A stretch of DNA of 6,775 bases from Pseudomonadota bacterium. GTDB lineage: Bacteria > Pseudomonadota > Alphaproteobacteria > Rhizobiales > Rhizobiaceae. The stretch lies in assembly GCA_023388675.1 (NCBI GenBank), contig JAEWFU010000505.1, positions 1-6,775 on the forward strand, given 5' to 3'. Of the stretch, positions 4,959 through 6,775 are shown one piece after another. The stretch's first letter is position 1, and every line of letters starts with the position of its first letter. The notes beneath the pieces were generated by a model. That model had not been told where the DNA came from, ran no database searches, and saw only the letters and a list, made by a program, of their open reading frames with translations. The position numbers and the translations under genes were made by a program.

Positions 4959-6638
4959 ATGAGCGAGATTGAGCGCGAAAGCATGGAGTTCGATGTGGTG
5001 ATCGTCGGCGCAGGGCCGGCCGGTCTTGCCGCAGCGATCCGCCTCAAGCAGCTCAATCCCGATCTGTCCGTCGTCGTCCTCGAAAAGGGCGCCGAAGTCG
5101 GCGCGCATATCCTTTCCGGCGCGGTCGTCGATCCGATCGGCATCGACCGGCTGTTGCCGGACTGGCGCGAGGAAAGCGACCATCCCTTCAAGACGCCCGT
5201 CACCGACGACCATTTCCTCGTCCTTGGGCCCGCGGGTTCGGTGCGGCTGCCCAACATCCTGATGCCGCCGTTGATGAGCAATCACGGCAATTACATCGTC
5301 TCGCTGGGCAATGTCTGCCGCTGGCTGGCCGGCCATGCCGAAGCACTCGGCGTGGAGATTTATCCGGGTTTCGCCGCAGCCGAGGTTCTTTATGACGATG
5401 CAGGCTCGGTGATCGGCGTGGCTACCGGCGACATGGGTGTCGAGCGCGATGGCTCGCATGGACCGAATTATGCGCCCGGCATGGCGCTGCTCGGCAAATA
5501 TGTGCTCATCGGCGAGGGCGTGCGCGGATCGCTCGCCAAGCAGCTCATCGCGAAATATGCGCTGGGCGAGGGGCGCGAGCCGCAGAAGTTCGGCATCGGC
5601 TTGAAGGAGTTGTGGCAGGTCGCGCCTGAGAACCATCGTCCCGGTCTCGTGCAGCACTCGTTCGGCTGGCCGCTGGGCGGCAGCACGGGCGGCGGCTCGT
5701 TCCTCTACCATCTGGAGGACAACCAGGTCGCCGTCGGCTTCGTGGTTCACCTCAACTACAAGAACCCGTATCTCGCGCCGTTCGAGGAATTTCAGCGGTT
5801 CAAGACGCACCCGGCGATCCGCGGCACGTTCGAGGGTGCCAAGCGGCTCTCCTACGGCGCGCGCGCGATCACCGAGGGCGGCTACCAGTCAGTGCCGAAG
5901 CTTTCCTTCCCGGGTGGCGCGCTGATCGGCTGCTCGGCGGGGCTCGTCAACGTGCCGCGCATCAAGGGCTCGCACAACGCCGTGCTGTCGGGAATGCTGG
6001 CGGCCGAACATGTCGCCGAGGCGATTGCCGCCGGCCGCGCCCATGACGAACTGGCTGGATACGAAGAAGCCTGGCGCGCCACGGACATCGGCAAGGACCT
6101 GAAGAAGGTCCGCAACGTCAAGCCGCTGTGGTCGAAATTCGGCCTGTGGCCGGGCGTCGGGCTCGGTGGCCTCGACATGTGGCTCAACACGCTGTTCGGC
6201 TTCTCGCCCTTCGGCACGATGAAGCACGGCAAGACCGATGCGGCCGCGCTGGAGCCTGCCGCGCAGCACAAGAAGATCGAATATCCGAAGCCCGATGGCG
6301 TGCTGACCTTCGACAGGCTGTCTTCGGTGTTCCTGTCCAACACCAACCACGAGGAGGACCAGCCGGTCCATCTCCAGGTCAAGGACATGGAGCTGCAGAA
6401 GCGGTCGGAGCACGACGTTTATGCCGGACCGTCCTCCCGCTACTGTCCGGCTGGCGTCTACGAATGGGTGGATGCCGACGGCAACGCGGCCGCCGATCGC
6501 ATGGGCATCGACGTTCGTTTCGTCATCAACGCCCAGAACTGCGTCCACTGCAAGACATGCGACATCAAGGACCCGAACCAGAACATCAACTGGGTGCCGC
6601 CGCAGGGCGGCGAAGGTCCGGTCTATCCGAATATGTAA
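4959..6638 (+). CDS. Electron transfer flavoprotein-ubiquinone oxidoreductase (ETF-QO)
   Basis: A 559-residue enzyme (EC 1.5.5.1 type) that takes electrons from reduced ETF through FAD and a 4Fe-4S cluster to ubiquinone at the inner membrane, linking fatty-acid, branched-chain amino-acid and choline-derivative dehydrogenation to respiration. The N-terminal Rossmann motif DVVIVGAGPAGLAAA has GAGPAG at 17-22, followed by EKGAEVGAHILSGA. The second FAD-contacting segment, LIGCSAGLVNVPRIKGSHNA, begins at 322. A hydrophobic GLWPGVGLGGLDMWLNTLFG stretch (395-414) is probably part of the membrane/quinone-contact surface. The cluster ligands are C496 (YCPAGVYE) and C528, C531, C534 (CVHCKTC), all present. 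Length is normal for the full enzyme, unlike the shorter FixC, whose ferredoxin part is the separate FixX. The ATG is set by GGAGG at 4946-4950, eight bases upstream; a TTG one codon earlier is less likely. The gene is monocistronic in view. Confidence 0.97.
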   Translation: MSEIERESMEFDVVIVGAGPAGLAAAIRLKQLNPDLSVVVLEKGAEVGAHILSGAVVDPIGIDRLLPDWREESDHPFKTPVTDDHFLVLGPAGSVRLPNILMPPLMSNHGNYIVSLGNVCRWLAGHAEALGVEIYPGFAAAEVLYDDAGSVIGVATGDMGVERDGSHGPNYAPGMALLGKYVLIGEGVRGSLAKQLIAKYALGEGREPQKFGIGLKELWQVAPENHRPGLVQHSFGWPLGGSTGGGSFLYHLEDNQVAVGFVVHLNYKNPYLAPFEEFQRFKTHPAIRGTFEGAKRLSYGARAITEGGYQSVPKLSFPGGALIGCSAGLVNVPRIKGSHNAVLSGMLAAEHVAEAIAAGRAHDELAGYEEAWRATDIGKDLKKVRNVKPLWSKFGLWPGVGLGGLDMWLNTLFGFSPFGTMKHGKTDAAALEPAAQHKKIEYPKPDGVLTFDRLSSVFLSNTNHEEDQPVHLQVKDMELQKRSEHDVYAGPSSRYCPAGVYEWVDADGNAAADRMGIDVRFVINAQNCVHCKTCDIKDPNQNINWVPPQGGEGPVYPNM

Positions 6639-6717
6639 GCGAATGGCGAATGGGGAGTAGCGAATAGAAGCGCCGGCCGAAACGTTCGCGCCAATTTGTT
6701 CGCTGCTCGCTACTCGC
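6639..6717. repeat. Heptamer inverted-repeat element after ETF-QO
   Basis: Directly after the ETF-QO stop come four adjacent heptamers: GCGAATG (6639-6645), GCGAATG (6646-6652), GGGAGTA (6653-6659) and GCGAATA (6660-6666). After a 30-bp spacer come three inverted heptamers: TGTTCGC (6697-6703), TGCTCGC (6704-6710) and TACTCGC (6711-6717), whose reverse complements are GCGAACA, GCGAGCA and GCGAGTA. The arms pair imperfectly into a long stem. The spacer holds its own small stem, CGAA-ACG-TTCG (6678-6688). It may end transcription or protect the mRNA 3' end. I recall similar GCGAATA/GGGAGTA-type repeats between genes in rhizobial genomes, but cannot verify it here. Confidence 0.65.
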
Positions 6718-6775
6718 TCAGCCGCGCCTGCAACACGGCGGCAGGCTGTTCCTGCGGCAAAAGCATGAACTCGAA
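6710..6775 (-). CDS. Probable C-terminal tail of a converging gene (partial)
   Basis: Read on the minus strand from the right edge, one frame gives 21 codons ending FEFMLLPQEQ...LQARLSE and a TAG at plus 6710-6712. The residues look like the charged, helical end of a soluble protein, and another minus-strand frame stops sooner after a Cys/Arg-rich run. The stop codon falls within the right arm of the heptamer repeat. Too little is visible to name a family, and the frame could be chance. Confidence 0.35.
   Translation of the reverse strand, partial: FEFMLLPQEQPAAVLQARLSE

Noticed and set aside
4815..5810. Long minus-strand frame opposite the 5' half of ETF-QO
   Set aside because: It is antisense to a well-conserved enzyme and rich in Arg, Ala and Asp, with no motif; it would also cover the ETF-QO promoter.
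4959..6638. FixC of a nitrogen-fixation electron-transfer complex
   Set aside because: The protein is full length, with the ferredoxin-like cluster domain fused, and no fixA, fixB or fixX lies nearby.
6639..6717. Insertion-sequence remnant or CRISPR array
   Set aside because: There is no transposase fragment and no target duplication, the units are only 7 bp, and there are no unique spacers between repeats.

Overview
The window reads as chromosomal DNA from an alphaproteobacterium, most likely a member of the Hyphomicrobiales (Rhizobiales) near Mesorhizobium and other Phyllobacteriaceae. The reasons are the high GC content with strong G/C third-position bias, the type of uracil-DNA glycosylase, the full-length rhizobial-type ETF:ubiquinone oxidoreductase, and an intergenic heptamer repeat of a kind I associate with rhizobial genomes. 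The taxon is inferred from protein character, not from a marker gene.

Layout, left to right. (1) The 3' third of a molybdenum hydroxylase large subunit gene (xanthine/CO dehydrogenase family), cut by the left edge. (2) A ten-helix EamA/DMT-type transporter gene on the same strand, after a 61-bp gap that holds a hairpin. (3) Converging with it across 9 bp, an XRE-family regulator with an MmyB-like C-terminal domain. (4) Divergent from the regulator across a 178-bp promoter region, a 132-residue protein with four membrane helices. (5) Converging with that across 2 bp, a uracil-DNA glycosylase-superfamily gene lacking two of the four usual iron-sulfur cysteines. (6) 29 bp upstream of it on the same strand, a small secreted beta-rich protein of unknown function, probably in one transcript with the glycosylase gene. 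(7) Divergent across 295 bp, a complete ETF-QO gene. (8) After its stop codon, a heptamer inverted-repeat element, then the probable C-terminal tail of a converging gene cut by the right edge.

The genes do not form a single pathway. ETF-QO passes electrons from fatty-acid and amino-acid acyl-CoA dehydrogenases, through ETF, to ubiquinone. The glycosylase belongs to base excision repair. The regulator and the four-helix protein look like a divergent regulator-target pair. The molybdenum hydroxylase and transporter may be co-transcribed, but their substrates cannot be read from sequence.

I see no phage, CRISPR, transposase, tRNA or rRNA. This is mostly ordinary chromosome. The points most worth a second look are the glycosylase lacking cluster ligands, the uncharacterised secreted protein beside it, the near-perfect palindrome over the predicted ETF-QO promoter, and the heptamer repeat element after ETF-QO.
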